From CAZART01 sp964487555 (GTDB lineage: Bacteria; Bacteroidota; Rhodothermia; Rhodothermales; VXPQ01), in contig CAZART010000006.1 in the NCBI GenBank assembly GCA_964487555.1, forward strand, positions 31,212 through 95,211: a stretch of 64,000 nt of DNA, in the 5' to 3' direction. Each line of letters begins with the position of its first letter. Within the stretch, counting starts at the first letter, position 1. Under the pieces are notes generated by a model. That model did no database searches. It was not told the DNA's origin and saw only the letters and a list, made by a program, of their open reading frames with translations. Below are positions 14,942 through 24,432 of this stretch, one piece after another. The position numbers were made by a program, and so were the translations under genes.

Positions 14942-17296
14942 ATGAGTAGGAAGAATAATGGTAGAGTCTCGGAGTATGAGCACAAACTCGTGGTGGAGGC
15001 GCCGAATCAACCTTCGAATGGCGAGCGAGCCGGGGCCGGCGAGGGGAAGCTCAACTTCGATGATGTTTGGCAAGCAATTCGCGACGGGAAGTGGATCATC
15101 TTACTTGCCACCGTTCTAGTAACGGGGGCGGTTGCTGCGTACACGATCACCCTTGCTCCGACGTTCGAGGCGTCGAGCATTGTCTTCGTGGACACCAGGT
15201 CCGGAGTGACGCCCGGACTCCTCTCATATGGGTCGGAACGAGCTCTGTCCAACGAACTGGGGATCCTCGAACAATCGGCTGATCTGGCACTGCACGTGGC
15301 AGAACGTATCCGGGAAACGGCAGCCGCCGTGGATTTGAACGAGCATTTCCCCATTCTCCTGGATGCCGAGCAGCGGGAAGTTTCGAACGAGGACGTCGCG
15401 CGGCGATTGTTCGAGCAGGTCAGATTTCAGATGCACTCGGCGCAGGACATGATCGAAATTATCGCCGAGAGTACCACGCCACAAGAAGCGGCCGTAATCG
15501 CCGACAAGTACGCGCAAGAATACGAGGTCTACAGCCGAGCATCCAGTCGCGCAAGTATGAATGCCACCCGTGCGTTTCTTGAGGAGCAGGTTGAGAAGCG
15601 CAGAGACGAACTCGATGAGATCGAAGATCAATGGGAAGCCTTTGCACAGCAAAAGGAAGTCGTTGCCCTGGGCGAAGATGGTGAGCGCCTGATTGCCGAG
15701 GTTTCCGAGCTGAAAACGCGGCGGGACAATGCGCAATTTGATCTCGAGCAGGAAGAGGCCACGCTACGCCTCGTAAAACAGGAGCTGGCCCGTATCGAGC
15801 CGAGTCTGGCGAATCAACTCGAGTCGTCAAGAACAGCTTCCAGATTGGAAACGCAGATCACTGCGCTGGATCAGCAGATCGCGACGCTGCAGGTCCAGGC
15901 CGAGCAGTACTACGCGGTACATGGCGAGGGTCTCAAGGGTCGGGAGTCGGAGATACCCGAGCTCGCTGAGATTTTGAAGAAAACCGATCACTTTATAGCG
16001 CAGCGGAAGGAGCTTACCGACGACTTCATCCAGAGAACGACGGCAGGTATTGAAGGGGGATCTTCGTCGGCCGAGGTTGGCTACGTCAGCCAGCTGAAAA
16101 GCCGAATCATAGAAACGAATATGACCATCCGCGGGCTGCAGGAGCAGATTGCCGCCCTAGACGCCAGGCTGGCTACGTATGATAGTAGATTAAGAGGCCT
16201 CCCCCGGCAGACCATCGAGCTGAAGCAGCTCGAGCGCAAGCGCTCGGTCGCCGAGAAATGGTACGAGACCTTTATGGAGGAGCTGCAAAAGACCATGATA
16301 GCTCAGGAGGCCGAGCTCGGATACGTCAAAATCGTCCGAAATGCGATCATTCCGACTCTGCCGGTGCGTCCAAACATGAATCAAAATGTGATTCTCGGCC
16401 TGCTCCTCGGTCTGGGATTCGGCTTCGGGCTTGCGTTTGCCAAGCATGCCATGAACAGCCAATTTCAGCAGCCTGAAGACCTCGAGGACAGCGGATACGA
16501 GGTCATCGGCAGTATTCCTCCGATGGACGGCACCATCAAACGACTTTATGGAGGTAAGAAGGAGGTAGAAGTTCAAGGCCGAAAAGTGAGCACGAGCGTG
16601 ATAACGGCGCTTAACCCGTGGTCACCCATATCCGAGACGTACCGGCTGGTTCGGACCAATATTCAATTCACGAAGCCCGTCGGCCGGATCAAGATGTTGC
16701 TGGTCACGAGTCCCGAGATGTCCGAGGGAAAAACGACGACGGCTGTAAATCTAGCGGTGTCCATGGCTCAAGGAGGGCGCCGCGTTCTTCTTGTAGACGC
16801 CGACCTCAGGCGCCCGAATGCCCACAATCTGCTATTCATGCCCGATCGTCCCGGTCTCGCCGAGGCCCTCACCGGACAGACCGTTGCGTCCTTCGGGCTT
16901 CCGACGCTGATCGACAACCTCTATTTCCTGCCTGCAGGCAAAACGAGTGCACCACCGGCGGAGCTTCTGGATTCCGAGAGCATGTTGGACCTTCTTCGTC
17001 GATTTAAAGAATCCTATGATATCGTCATTATCGATTCACCGCCTGTTCTTGCGGTCACCGACGCACTTTTGCTGGCGCCGAAATGCGACGCGACGATTGT
17101 CGTAGTGGCGGCACACAAGACCGAGCAGCGAACGCTCCGGGTGGCTCAGCGAATGCTGCGGTCCGTGGGCGTTTCGATCGGAGGCGTCGTCTTGAACCAG
17201 TTTGATCCGAAGAAAGCCGGATACCGATACGGCTACGGCTACGGGTACGGCTACACGGCGTCGCCGTACACCCACGAAGATCAGCAGGTGTATTAG
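14942..17296 (+). CDS. Wzz/Wzc-type chain-length regulator with BY-kinase domain
   Basis: 784 residues, preceded by a GAGGGG ribosome-binding site. There is an N-terminal Wzz domain with a first membrane helix (about 50-70) and a long periplasmic coiled-coil section (about 200-470) of GNVR type, then a second helix after RPNMNQNVILGLLLGLGFGF. The cytosolic bacterial tyrosine kinase has Walker A SPEMSEGKTTTAVNLA (about 590), Walker A' VLLVDADLRRPN (about 620) and Walker B IVIIDSPPVLAV (about 697). The tail carries eight tyrosines in a YGYGYGYGY-rich cluster, the usual autophosphorylation site. It controls chain length and export together with the SLBB protein downstream. Confidence 0.95.
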   Translation: MSRKNNGRVSEYEHKLVVEAPNQPSNGERAGAGEGKLNFDDVWQAIRDGKWIILLATVLVTGAVAAYTITLAPTFEASSIVFVDTRSGVTPGLLSYGSERALSNELGILEQSADLALHVAERIRETAAAVDLNEHFPILLDAEQREVSNEDVARRLFEQVRFQMHSAQDMIEIIAESTTPQEAAVIADKYAQEYEVYSRASSRASMNATRAFLEEQVEKRRDELDEIEDQWEAFAQQKEVVALGEDGERLIAEVSELKTRRDNAQFDLEQEEATLRLVKQELARIEPSLANQLESSRTASRLETQITALDQQIATLQVQAEQYYAVHGEGLKGRESEIPELAEILKKTDHFIAQRKELTDDFIQRTTAGIEGGSSSAEVGYVSQLKSRIIETNMTIRGLQEQIAALDARLATYDSRLRGLPRQTIELKQLERKRSVAEKWYETFMEELQKTMIAQEAELGYVKIVRNAIIPTLPVRPNMNQNVILGLLLGLGFGFGLAFAKHAMNSQFQQPEDLEDSGYEVIGSIPPMDGTIKRLYGGKKEVEVQGRKVSTSVITALNPWSPISETYRLVRTNIQFTKPVGRIKMLLVTSPEMSEGKTTTAVNLAVSMAQGGRRVLLVDADLRRPNAHNLLFMPDRPGLAEALTGQTVASFGLPTLIDNLYFLPAGKTSAPPAELLDSESMLDLLRRFKESYDIVIIDSPPVLAVTDALLLAPKCDATIVVVAAHKTEQRTLRVAQRMLRSVGVSIGGVVLNQFDPKKAGYRYGYGYGYGYTASPYTHEDQQVY

Positions 17297-17350
17297 AATA
17301 TGTTCTGCCATCGACGCGCGCCAAAACCGGCCCCGGCTGATAGATCTGCG

Positions 17351-17833
17351 ATGCTCCGCAGCCGGATCACTACGATAGTAGGAAGCCTACTCCTCGTAGC
17401 AAGCGCACGTGCGCAAATGCCGGACACGGACCAGGCTCGCACGTATGCCAGACCGGGGTATGCCACCATAACCGTCTACATATGGGGAAGTGTCTCTGCA
17501 CCGGGCCCCTGGAGGTTCGAATCTGATATTGATCTGATCGAATTACTCTCAGTTGTGGGCGTACCTGGCGTCGGCACCGCAGATGCTGGTTTCACGCAAA
17601 CAAACACCGTTAAGATATTCAGGAAAGAAGACGGAGAGCGACGGCTCTTGTACGAGGAGGATGTTGCTGTTATTCTTACATCTGAACCGTCATATCCGAC
17701 ACTGCAGCGTGATGACATATTAATAGTCGAAACAAGGCGTAAGCCGAGACTGTCGTTTCAAACGGTTGCATCCTATGTTGGAACCTTGTCGTCATTGCTT
17801 CTGCTATACTTAAGATTGCGCAGGGGATTATAG
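17351..17833 (+). CDS. SLBB-domain polysaccharide export protein (short, Wza-related)
   Basis: 160 residues from ATG 17351, the start that gives a signal peptide (MLRSRITTIVGSLLLVASAR-A); the frame is open from 17300. The core is an SLBB-type beta-grasp: ITVYIWGSVSAPGPWRF, DLIELLSVVGVPGVGTADAG, VKIFRKEDGERRLLYEED and the LQRDDILIVETRRKPR end. It closes with a C-terminal membrane helix SYVGTLSSLLLLYLRLRRG. It is far shorter than a full Wza and lacks a separate Poly_export domain, so it may be an auxiliary channel part. It follows the BY-kinase gene by about 50 bases, the normal pairing. Confidence 0.8.
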   Translation: MLRSRITTIVGSLLLVASARAQMPDTDQARTYARPGYATITVYIWGSVSAPGPWRFESDIDLIELLSVVGVPGVGTADAGFTQTNTVKIFRKEDGERRLLYEEDVAVILTSEPSYPTLQRDDILIVETRRKPRLSFQTVASYVGTLSSLLLLYLRLRRGL

Positions 17834-17887
17834 GACAAGGTTATTAGTACGAGGTAAGTATTAACCTGCAAGAAGTACCAGTAGTCG

Positions 17888-19780
17888 ATGAACCAAAAGT
17901 ATTTAGTGTTACCAACTACAAGGTTTTATAATTCTGCTAACAAATGGATAAGATCCCGATTGGCCAGGCTGTCGCCATCTCGTGAATCATCCAACTCGGC
18001 GCAGAAGTTTCTTTTCAAATACTTCTGGGAAGAAAAGCGTCTATTTGTACTTACGGTGGGCTTAACGGGTCTCAGCGCCGTCTTCGAGGGAGTGGGTCTT
18101 GGACTGCTCGTTCCATTTCTCGAAAATCTGATGTCGACTTCCGGCGAGTCGTTTCGCTCCGGCGTGCAATGGGTCGATACGTACCTCCTCGGCGTCGATG
18201 CACCCAAAGTGGAGCGGCTCTACCGGACGTCTGCATTGATTCTCGGCGCCGTGTTCATGCGCAGCGGCCTCAACTACGCGGCGATGCACGTGGGAGCTCG
18301 ATTACAGGAGAGTATTTTAGATAAAATCCGACGGGAGATTATAGATCAAATCCAATCTGTCTCACTCCAGTTCTTCTCGAGAACCAAAGCGGGGGATATA
18401 CTCAACACGCTCACGGGAGAAATCAGCCGATTGAGCTATCTTTTTGGTACGGCGACGGCCGTACTCATATTTTCGTTCATGGCCGCGGTATACGTGGCCG
18501 CGATCGTTGTTCTGTCATGGCAACTTGCCCTGATAGCGCTTGCACTCTGCGCTCTTCTCTTCATAACGATGAGCGGGCTTGTCAAGAGGCTAAAAAGGCA
18601 GGGCATGGACGTTCCGAAGAAGTATGGTGAATTGACGTCTCGAGCCACGGAGATCATAAATGGGATACGAACGATTTTGGCCTTTGGGAGCCGCCGTTTC
18701 GAAGCCGATCGGTACAAGAGGATAAGCAGAGAAGTCGCGGATCTTCAGGTGAGCTTGCGGCGAAAGAGCGCGATCGTAGGCCCCCTGTCTCAGGCTGTCG
18801 CTTCGGTAGCTCTGATCGCAATTGTAATCATCGCCGTTCAGTTCTTTGTCATGCGCGGGATGATGAGCGCCGCAGCCCTGCTCGCCTTTCTCTTTGCGCT
18901 TTTCCGACTTCTCCCCGTCGTTCAGAACCTGAATGATCTACGTGGAACTTGGGCTCGGCAGCGAGGCGCGCTCGAAGCGGTCTCCGGCATGCTTCGAACG
19001 GACGACAAGCCGTACCTGCCGGACGGCTGGCGCGATCTACCATCCTTCAAGGATAAGATCAAATTACGGAACGTAGGATTCAGCTACGAGCAGGGAAGCC
19101 CGGTTCTCACAGATATCAACTTGACGGTGACGCGGGGTCGAACCGTCGCATTCGTTGGGAGTAGCGGAGCCGGCAAATCAACGTTAGCCGATCTCATAGC
19201 CCGTTTTCACGATCCCAACGAAGGAGTCATTTATCTCGACGGTATAGATCTGAAGGAGTATAAGATGAGTGCCCTTCGTCAGCGGATCGCCATCGTCGAC
19301 CAGAATACGTTCCTTTTTAACGAGTCGGTCCGCGACAATATTGCATACGGTCTGAAGGATGTGACGGATGAGCAAGTTCGGAATGCCGCTGAGCAGGCGA
19401 ATGCGCTCGAGTTTATAGACGAAATGGAAGAAGGGTTCGACACTATTCTCGGCGACAGGGGGATAAGACTGTCGGGAGGTCAGCGTCAGCGCATTGCGAT
19501 CGCCCGAGCTTTCCTTCGCGATTCCGATATCCTGATTCTAGACGAGGCTACAAGCGCCCTCGACAGTGTCTCAGAACAGCTCATTCAGGAGTCCATGGAA
19601 ATCCTCATGCGAGGACGGACGGTAATCATTATCGCGCATCGCCTATCGACGGTAGAAACCGCAGACGAAGTCGTGGTGCTCGAGAATGGCAAGATCGTGG
19701 AGCAGGGTGAATACGGCCGGCTTCTAGAAAGTAGAGGCAAATTATGGGAGTACCATTCCATACAATATCAGGCCGCCTGA
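17888..19780 (+). CDS. ABC exporter, permease-ATPase fusion (MsbA/PglK-like)
   Basis: 630 residues. An N-terminal six-helix ABC membrane domain (about 45-350) is followed by a nucleotide-binding domain with Walker A VGSSGAGKSTLADLIA, Q loop IAIVDQNTFLFNESV, signature LSGGQRQRIAIARAFL, Walker B ILILDEATSALDS and the switch His in IIIAHRLSTVE. Half-transporters of this type flip lipid A, or lipid-linked oligosaccharides in the case of PglK. No Wzx flippase was found in the window, so this is the likely flippase for the repeat unit (inference). It contains more A+T-rich codons in its first 30 residues than its neighbours. Confidence 0.92.
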   Translation: MNQKYLVLPTTRFYNSANKWIRSRLARLSPSRESSNSAQKFLFKYFWEEKRLFVLTVGLTGLSAVFEGVGLGLLVPFLENLMSTSGESFRSGVQWVDTYLLGVDAPKVERLYRTSALILGAVFMRSGLNYAAMHVGARLQESILDKIRREIIDQIQSVSLQFFSRTKAGDILNTLTGEISRLSYLFGTATAVLIFSFMAAVYVAAIVVLSWQLALIALALCALLFITMSGLVKRLKRQGMDVPKKYGELTSRATEIINGIRTILAFGSRRFEADRYKRISREVADLQVSLRRKSAIVGPLSQAVASVALIAIVIIAVQFFVMRGMMSAAALLAFLFALFRLLPVVQNLNDLRGTWARQRGALEAVSGMLRTDDKPYLPDGWRDLPSFKDKIKLRNVGFSYEQGSPVLTDINLTVTRGRTVAFVGSSGAGKSTLADLIARFHDPNEGVIYLDGIDLKEYKMSALRQRIAIVDQNTFLFNESVRDNIAYGLKDVTDEQVRNAAEQANALEFIDEMEEGFDTILGDRGIRLSGGQRQRIAIARAFLRDSDILILDEATSALDSVSEQLIQESMEILMRGRTVIIIAHRLSTVETADEVVVLENGKIVEQGEYGRLLESRGKLWEYHSIQYQAA

Positions 19781-19822
19781 AATCGGCCGTCGTCGATTAG
19801 TAGTCTTTAAGTGTAGAATACG

Positions 19823-20746
19823 ATGTACGCATACTTTGGTCATCATAAATGCGCCTCTACCTGGATATGGACCATTCTATCGCAGGTATGCAGGGAGGCG
19901 GGCCTTCGGCATAAAGTCGTAGTCGATATAAAAACGCCGCACGCTCACGGCGATCTTACCGATCACGTACATAGTTTTCAGCGACAAGAGCTATCGGGAT
20001 TTTTGAAGGCGTCGAAAGTCGATTTTGTGTCATGTATTACGGCTGATCCTATCCAGAAGGCCTGTGTTCCTTTCCGGCGAGCATTTCATGTCGTGAGGGA
20101 CCCACGCGACCTGATAGTATCTGCTTATTTCTCCCATAGAAACAGTCATCCGACGGACGGACTGCCTCATCTCGCGGATCATCGGGAACGACTTCGCAAG
20201 GTCTCGAAAGAGGAAGGCCTCTTCCTCGAGCTCGAATTTTCGAAGCAAGAACTTACGGATCTGTACTCATGGGATTATGATGACTCCGGCATCATGGAGA
20301 TCCGCATGGAGGACTTGACCGTGAATCCGTACGCCGTCTTCCTGCGCATTTTCGAATTTCTGGAATTACTGGACATCGAGACCAGCTTCGCGATGACAAA
20401 ACGCGCGGCACTTTTCGCCCATCTCGCTCTCAACAGGCTGAGCCTGAGATCTCGCGTGATTGCGCCGCTGCGCCGCACGTCGAAAATTGCTCCGGAGTTG
20501 CTGCTGGGCCGTGTTTACGGCAATCGATTCGAAAAGCTTGCCGGCGGGCGAAAGAAAGGCAGCGAAGATCCGAACAGCCATTATCGAAAAGGTAAAGCCG
20601 GTGACTGGGTGAACCACTTCACGCCGGATCACCTATCCTACTTCGAGCGCAACTACGGTGGTATACTCGAGCGAATGGGTTACGCATCAGATGCCGAATC
20701 ATCTCCCATTCCGATGAACGGTTCGGTCGAGGCCCTTTCGACTTGA
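19823..20746 (+). CDS. sulfotransferase 1
   Basis: 307 residues. The 5'-phosphosulfate loop is near the N-terminus (YFGHHKCASTWIWTILSQV), and the 3'-phosphate-binding segment FHVVRDPRDLIVSAYFSHR lies at about residues 90-108. Both are hallmarks of PAPS-dependent sulfotransferases. The C-terminal HYRKGKAGDWVNHFTPDH motif (about 253-270) is the typical KxGxxGDWKNHFT signature. It should transfer sulfate from PAPS to a sugar or other cluster product. It is one of four sulfotransferases in the window and lies within the polysaccharide operon. The acceptor is unknown. Confidence 0.88.
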   Translation: MYAYFGHHKCASTWIWTILSQVCREAGLRHKVVVDIKTPHAHGDLTDHVHSFQRQELSGFLKASKVDFVSCITADPIQKACVPFRRAFHVVRDPRDLIVSAYFSHRNSHPTDGLPHLADHRERLRKVSKEEGLFLELEFSKQELTDLYSWDYDDSGIMEIRMEDLTVNPYAVFLRIFEFLELLDIETSFAMTKRAALFAHLALNRLSLRSRVIAPLRRTSKIAPELLLGRVYGNRFEKLAGGRKKGSEDPNSHYRKGKAGDWVNHFTPDHLSYFERNYGGILERMGYASDAESSPIPMNGSVEALST

Positions 20747-20852
20747 GTCGTAGGGGGAAGCCGTACTCGGAAATATGGTAATGACGCGTGAGCGGATTGC
20801 TCCGTGTTCGTGATTTCGCCCATCAGTATCACCGTCACGACAGACTGCATCT

Positions 20853-22094
20853 ATGAACATTCTTTTCATTGCGCAGCGCTATCATCCTTTTCTCGGGGGC
20901 GTCGAGACCCAGACGCGTCTGGTTGTTCACGAGCTCGCCAAGCGACATCGTGTGGCCGTGGCCGCGATGAACTTCACGCCGAACACGTTGCCTGAGCGGC
21001 TGGCGCTGCTCGACGAGAGTTTGCTTGCGGCGTCCTTCGAAAGCTATGAAGATGATGGCGTGCTCGTTCATTCCCTTACCCCCACCTGGAAGGATCGCCT
21101 CAAGATGCTGCCGATGGTTCTAAGGGCCACGCCGCGACTGCAGCGCTACGCTTACCATTGGCTGAGGGACTTCGGGTACCGCTGGTACAAAGGTGCATAC
21201 CGTGCAAAGCTAAAGGAGCTAATGGACGGTGTGGATATGGTGCACTCAGTGGCGGGCGGTTATCTGGGCTGGCTTGCTCAGGAGGTGGCGAATGAGAGCG
21301 ATATTCCATTCGTGTGCACGCCCTACGTTCACCCTGGACAGCACGGCGATGATGCTAAGAGTGTCGAATATTACCGACGGTCCGACGCCGTATTTGCTCT
21401 TCTGGAAACCGATCGGCAGTTTCTTGCCGACGTCGGCGTTCCTGTCGACCGTATTCATATTTCCGGCGTCGTTCCATTACTCCCGGAATCATCTGATCCG
21501 ATGGCATTTCGAGAGCGGCACGGGTTGGAAGATGCCGCGATCGTACTCTTCGTAGGTCGTATCGTCGACTACAAAGGTGCTTTCGCGCTTAGAGATGCCG
21601 CACGTAAAGTATGGGCGCGATCGCCCAACGTCCACTTTCTATTCGTCGGCCCGGCGTCGGAAGACGACGCCTCCAGACTCAGCGGCGGCGATCCACGCAT
21701 CCGGTATCTCGGCCTTGTGAGTGACGCAGAAAAGGCGGACGCACTTGCTGCGTGCGACCTGTTTTGCATGCCTTCTCGATTCGAGATTTTGCCCGCCGTT
21801 TATCTGGAGGCCTGGAGTTACGGGAAAGCCGTAATTGGAGGAAAGGCGGCCGGTCTTCCCGAGCTGATTGAGGGAAATGACGCCGGCGTGACCGCCGAGC
21901 CGGCTCCCGACGACATTGCCCGGCACGTCCTGGCGCTTCTCGATGATCCGCCCTCGAGACGTCGCATGGGAGAGAACGGGCGAGCCCTGGTTCAACACCG
22001 TTATACCAAGGAGGCGCTCGTCGGTACCATGGAAGACGTCTATCGCTCCGTGTCGAGAAACGCCGAATCCAGCATGGCAACGGCCTTTGCGTGA
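20853..22094 (+). CDS. GT4-family glycosyltransferase
   Basis: 413 residues of GT-B fold. The N-terminal glycine loop is YHPFLGGVETQTRLVVHELA. The donor domain has VLFVGRIVDYKGAFALRDAA, the sugar-nucleotide contact region PSRFEILPAVYLEAWSYGKA with E-x7-E spacing, and the usual C-terminal helix pair. It acts in the cytosol and adds one sugar to the lipid-linked repeat unit. There is a 106-base gap to the sulfotransferase upstream. Donor and linkage are not predictable. Confidence 0.9.
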   Translation: MNILFIAQRYHPFLGGVETQTRLVVHELAKRHRVAVAAMNFTPNTLPERLALLDESLLAASFESYEDDGVLVHSLTPTWKDRLKMLPMVLRATPRLQRYAYHWLRDFGYRWYKGAYRAKLKELMDGVDMVHSVAGGYLGWLAQEVANESDIPFVCTPYVHPGQHGDDAKSVEYYRRSDAVFALLETDRQFLADVGVPVDRIHISGVVPLLPESSDPMAFRERHGLEDAAIVLFVGRIVDYKGAFALRDAARKVWARSPNVHFLFVGPASEDDASRLSGGDPRIRYLGLVSDAEKADALAACDLFCMPSRFEILPAVYLEAWSYGKAVIGGKAAGLPELIEGNDAGVTAEPAPDDIARHVLALLDDPPSRRRMGENGRALVQHRYTKEALVGTMEDVYRSVSRNAESSMATAFA

Positions 22095-22262
22095 GTGTTT
22101 CCGGCGACCTCCAGCGACCATCTCTTCTCATCAGAAAGCACCAAACCCATCGTAATAGGTCATCCAAAGGCGCATCGAGGCGCATACCCGCAGCATTAGT
22201 TTTACTCAGCGTGGATAAAAGACCACGGTAGTATCACATCGAAACGGATCGCGGGTAGTTCT

Positions 22263-23243
22263 ATGAAGCCGAAACGGGTTTTTATTACGGGTGGCGCAGG
22301 TTTTATCGGGCGGTGGCTTGTGGACCGTTGTCTGCGAGAAGATGCTGACGTATGGGTGTATGACAACCTATGCGCCGGCCGCCTCGACAATCTGATGCCC
22401 TTCATGAGCGATATCACGTTCTGCGAAGCGGATATTCTCGATAAGGACGCGCTCGAGGCTGCCATGCGAGAATGCAAGCCCGACGTGGTTTTTCACCTCG
22501 CCGCGCATCATTTCATTCCATTCTGCAATGAGCATCCTCAGGAAACACTGCGGGTGAATGTTGAAGGAACTCACGTCGTGCTCGACACGGCTGCCGCGCT
22601 CGGCGTCCGCGTGGCTGTCGTCGCATCGACCGGTGCCCTTTATCCGAGCCTGGACACGCTTCTCCATGAAGATACGGACCCTGCTCCGCCGGACCTCTAC
22701 GGGCTCAGCAAATTGCTGGTAGAACATGTGGCCGAACACGTGGCAAGAACGACTTCGATGCGGTGCGTCGTGACGAGACTCTTCAACACGTATGGGCCCT
22801 ATGAAACGAACCCTCATTTGATTCCGCATATCATGGAGAGTCTCCACCGTGGACCTCACGTTGAGTTAGGTAACATCCACACGCAGCGGGACTATATCTA
22901 CGTGGAGGATACGGCGCGTTTCCTCTACGGCTGTTCTATGGCGGACGTCGATAGCTTCCAGGTCGTCAATCTGGGAACGGGGCGGGAGTACTCCGCCGAA
23001 GAGATCGTTCGGACGATCGGTTCGATCCTCGACGTGCCGATAGCCATTCAGGTGGATGAGACGCGCGTACGAGCCGTCGACAAAATGCACCAAAAGGCCG
23101 ACACGGCAAGACTTAAGAAAATCACCGGGTTGAGCCCCCAGTTTACGCTGCAGCAAGGTTTATCGAGACTACTTCAGTACGAGAAGCTTGGCGCCTCCGC
23201 GACGCTATCGCGGGACGGTACATCCGCCGATTTTTCGCAGTGA
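22263..23243 (+). CDS. NAD-dependent epimerase/dehydratase (extended SDR)
   Basis: 326 residues. NAD-binding GxxGxxG in VFITGGAGFIGRWLVDRC, the DNLCAGRLDNL loop, ADILD, HLAAHHFIPFCNEHP, the catalytic STGALYP Ser/Thr and YGLSK Tyr-Lys pair, and the substrate region RLFNTYGPYETNPHLIP. It resembles UDP-glucose 4-epimerase-type enzymes that make nucleotide-sugar donors. The GTG of the next gene overlaps its stop by four bases, suggesting coupling. The exact sugar is not determinable. The preceding gap (22095-22262) carries two GGCGCAT half-sites but no gene. Confidence 0.9.
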   Translation: MKPKRVFITGGAGFIGRWLVDRCLREDADVWVYDNLCAGRLDNLMPFMSDITFCEADILDKDALEAAMRECKPDVVFHLAAHHFIPFCNEHPQETLRVNVEGTHVVLDTAAALGVRVAVVASTGALYPSLDTLLHEDTDPAPPDLYGLSKLLVEHVAEHVARTTSMRCVVTRLFNTYGPYETNPHLIPHIMESLHRGPHVELGNIHTQRDYIYVEDTARFLYGCSMADVDSFQVVNLGTGREYSAEEIVRTIGSILDVPIAIQVDETRVRAVDKMHQKADTARLKKITGLSPQFTLQQGLSRLLQYEKLGASATLSRDGTSADFSQ

Positions 23244-24295
23244 TTCGAAGCCGCGGGGGAAGTCGATACGAAGAGGAGATGAGTGACCAACGTGAAAAGC
23301 CGGTCTTCATTTGTCTGACGCCGATAAAAAACGAGGAGCATAACCTGGGTCGCTTTCTTCGATGCGCGTCCCAGTGGGCAGACCATATCGTTATAGCCGA
23401 CCAGCAGTCTAGCGATCGATCACGAGCGATTGCGGAACGACATCCAAAAGTGACGCTGATTGACAATCCCCATTCACGGTACGACGAGGAGGCGCGGCAG
23501 CGCCTTCTTTTAGAGGCAGCCAGGTCACTTCCTCGTATAGGAAAAAAAGTACTGATTGCACTCGATGCCGACGAGATGCTGACGGCCAACTGGTCTACGA
23601 GCAATGAGTGGAAAAGGATCGGACAGGCGCAACCTGGGACCGTGCTTCGATTTCAGTGGGTGAACGTGGCGCCGGGTATGAAGCGGGGATGGATCCCGAA
23701 TAAGAAAATCCCTTTCGGTTTCGTCGATGACGGCAGCTCACACGCGGGCCACACGATCCACAGCCCACGCCTCCCGCAACCACCGCAAGCGCCCATACTC
23801 ACATGCCGTGAGATTAAAATCCTGCACTATCAATACGTCGACTGGGAACGTATGAAAAGCAAGCAGCGATGGTACCAGGCGTGGGAGAGGGTTCAGAATC
23901 CGAGCAAACGGCCGGTCACCCTCTATCGCCAGTATCATCACATGGATGCTGCCGTGCGGACGGCTGAGCCATTGAGGCCGGAGTGGCTTGAAGGCTATCT
24001 GCAGGACGGAATTGACATGACGACCGTCCACGCTCAAGGTCGCAATCATTGGGATCATGAAGTCGTCGATCTGCTGAGTGAGCATGGACCGGGAGCGTTC
24101 AAGAGACTGGATTTGTGGAACGTTGATTGGAGCTCCCTCAGTCGGGAGCTGGGACGAAGTAAAAACGGAGAGCTGAATGATCCAAGGAGCTGGTTTGATA
24201 AGGCGGTGCACCGTTGGCTTGCGCGAACGCAGCCTCGTAGCGACACGATCGGCGTCCGTGCCGTACAGCGGCTTCTCAAGCTGGCCGGATGGTAG
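23240..24295 (+). CDS. GT2-type (GT-A) glycosyltransferase
   Basis: 351 residues from GTG 23240; an in-frame ATG at 23279 is an alternative, but its GAGGAG touches the start codon. GT-A features: FICLTPIKNEEHNLGRFLR, the nucleotide contact IVIADQQSSDRSRAIAE and a DADEM segment in VLIALDADEML that corresponds to the DxD metal site. The C-terminal half (about 180-350) is basic and aromatic with no named domain. It is probably an inverting transferase acting on the growing repeat unit. The four-base overlap with the upstream epimerase indicates co-translation. Confidence 0.85.
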   Translation: MIRSRGGSRYEEEMSDQREKPVFICLTPIKNEEHNLGRFLRCASQWADHIVIADQQSSDRSRAIAERHPKVTLIDNPHSRYDEEARQRLLLEAARSLPRIGKKVLIALDADEMLTANWSTSNEWKRIGQAQPGTVLRFQWVNVAPGMKRGWIPNKKIPFGFVDDGSSHAGHTIHSPRLPQPPQAPILTCREIKILHYQYVDWERMKSKQRWYQAWERVQNPSKRPVTLYRQYHHMDAAVRTAEPLRPEWLEGYLQDGIDMTTVHAQGRNHWDHEVVDLLSEHGPGAFKRLDLWNVDWSSLSRELGRSKNGELNDPRSWFDKAVHRWLARTQPRSDTIGVRAVQRLLKLAGW

Positions 24296-24432
24296 AGAAT
24301 CGCACCACGACGCGCTTTGGAAGCAAAGAACAACGAAGACCTAGTGTTTACGATCGGCGCCGGATCGTGGGAGCGCTGCGCGAATGGAGCGATGCCACTC
24401 ACGATTGCATTTTAAGATCAAGGAGTTCACAC

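Noticed and set aside
22162..22185. GGCGCAT half-sites as a further operator
   Set aside because: Two same-direction GGCGCAT copies 10 bases apart occur here, but the full ATGCGCCAAA word and the palindrome are absent, so the match is too weak.
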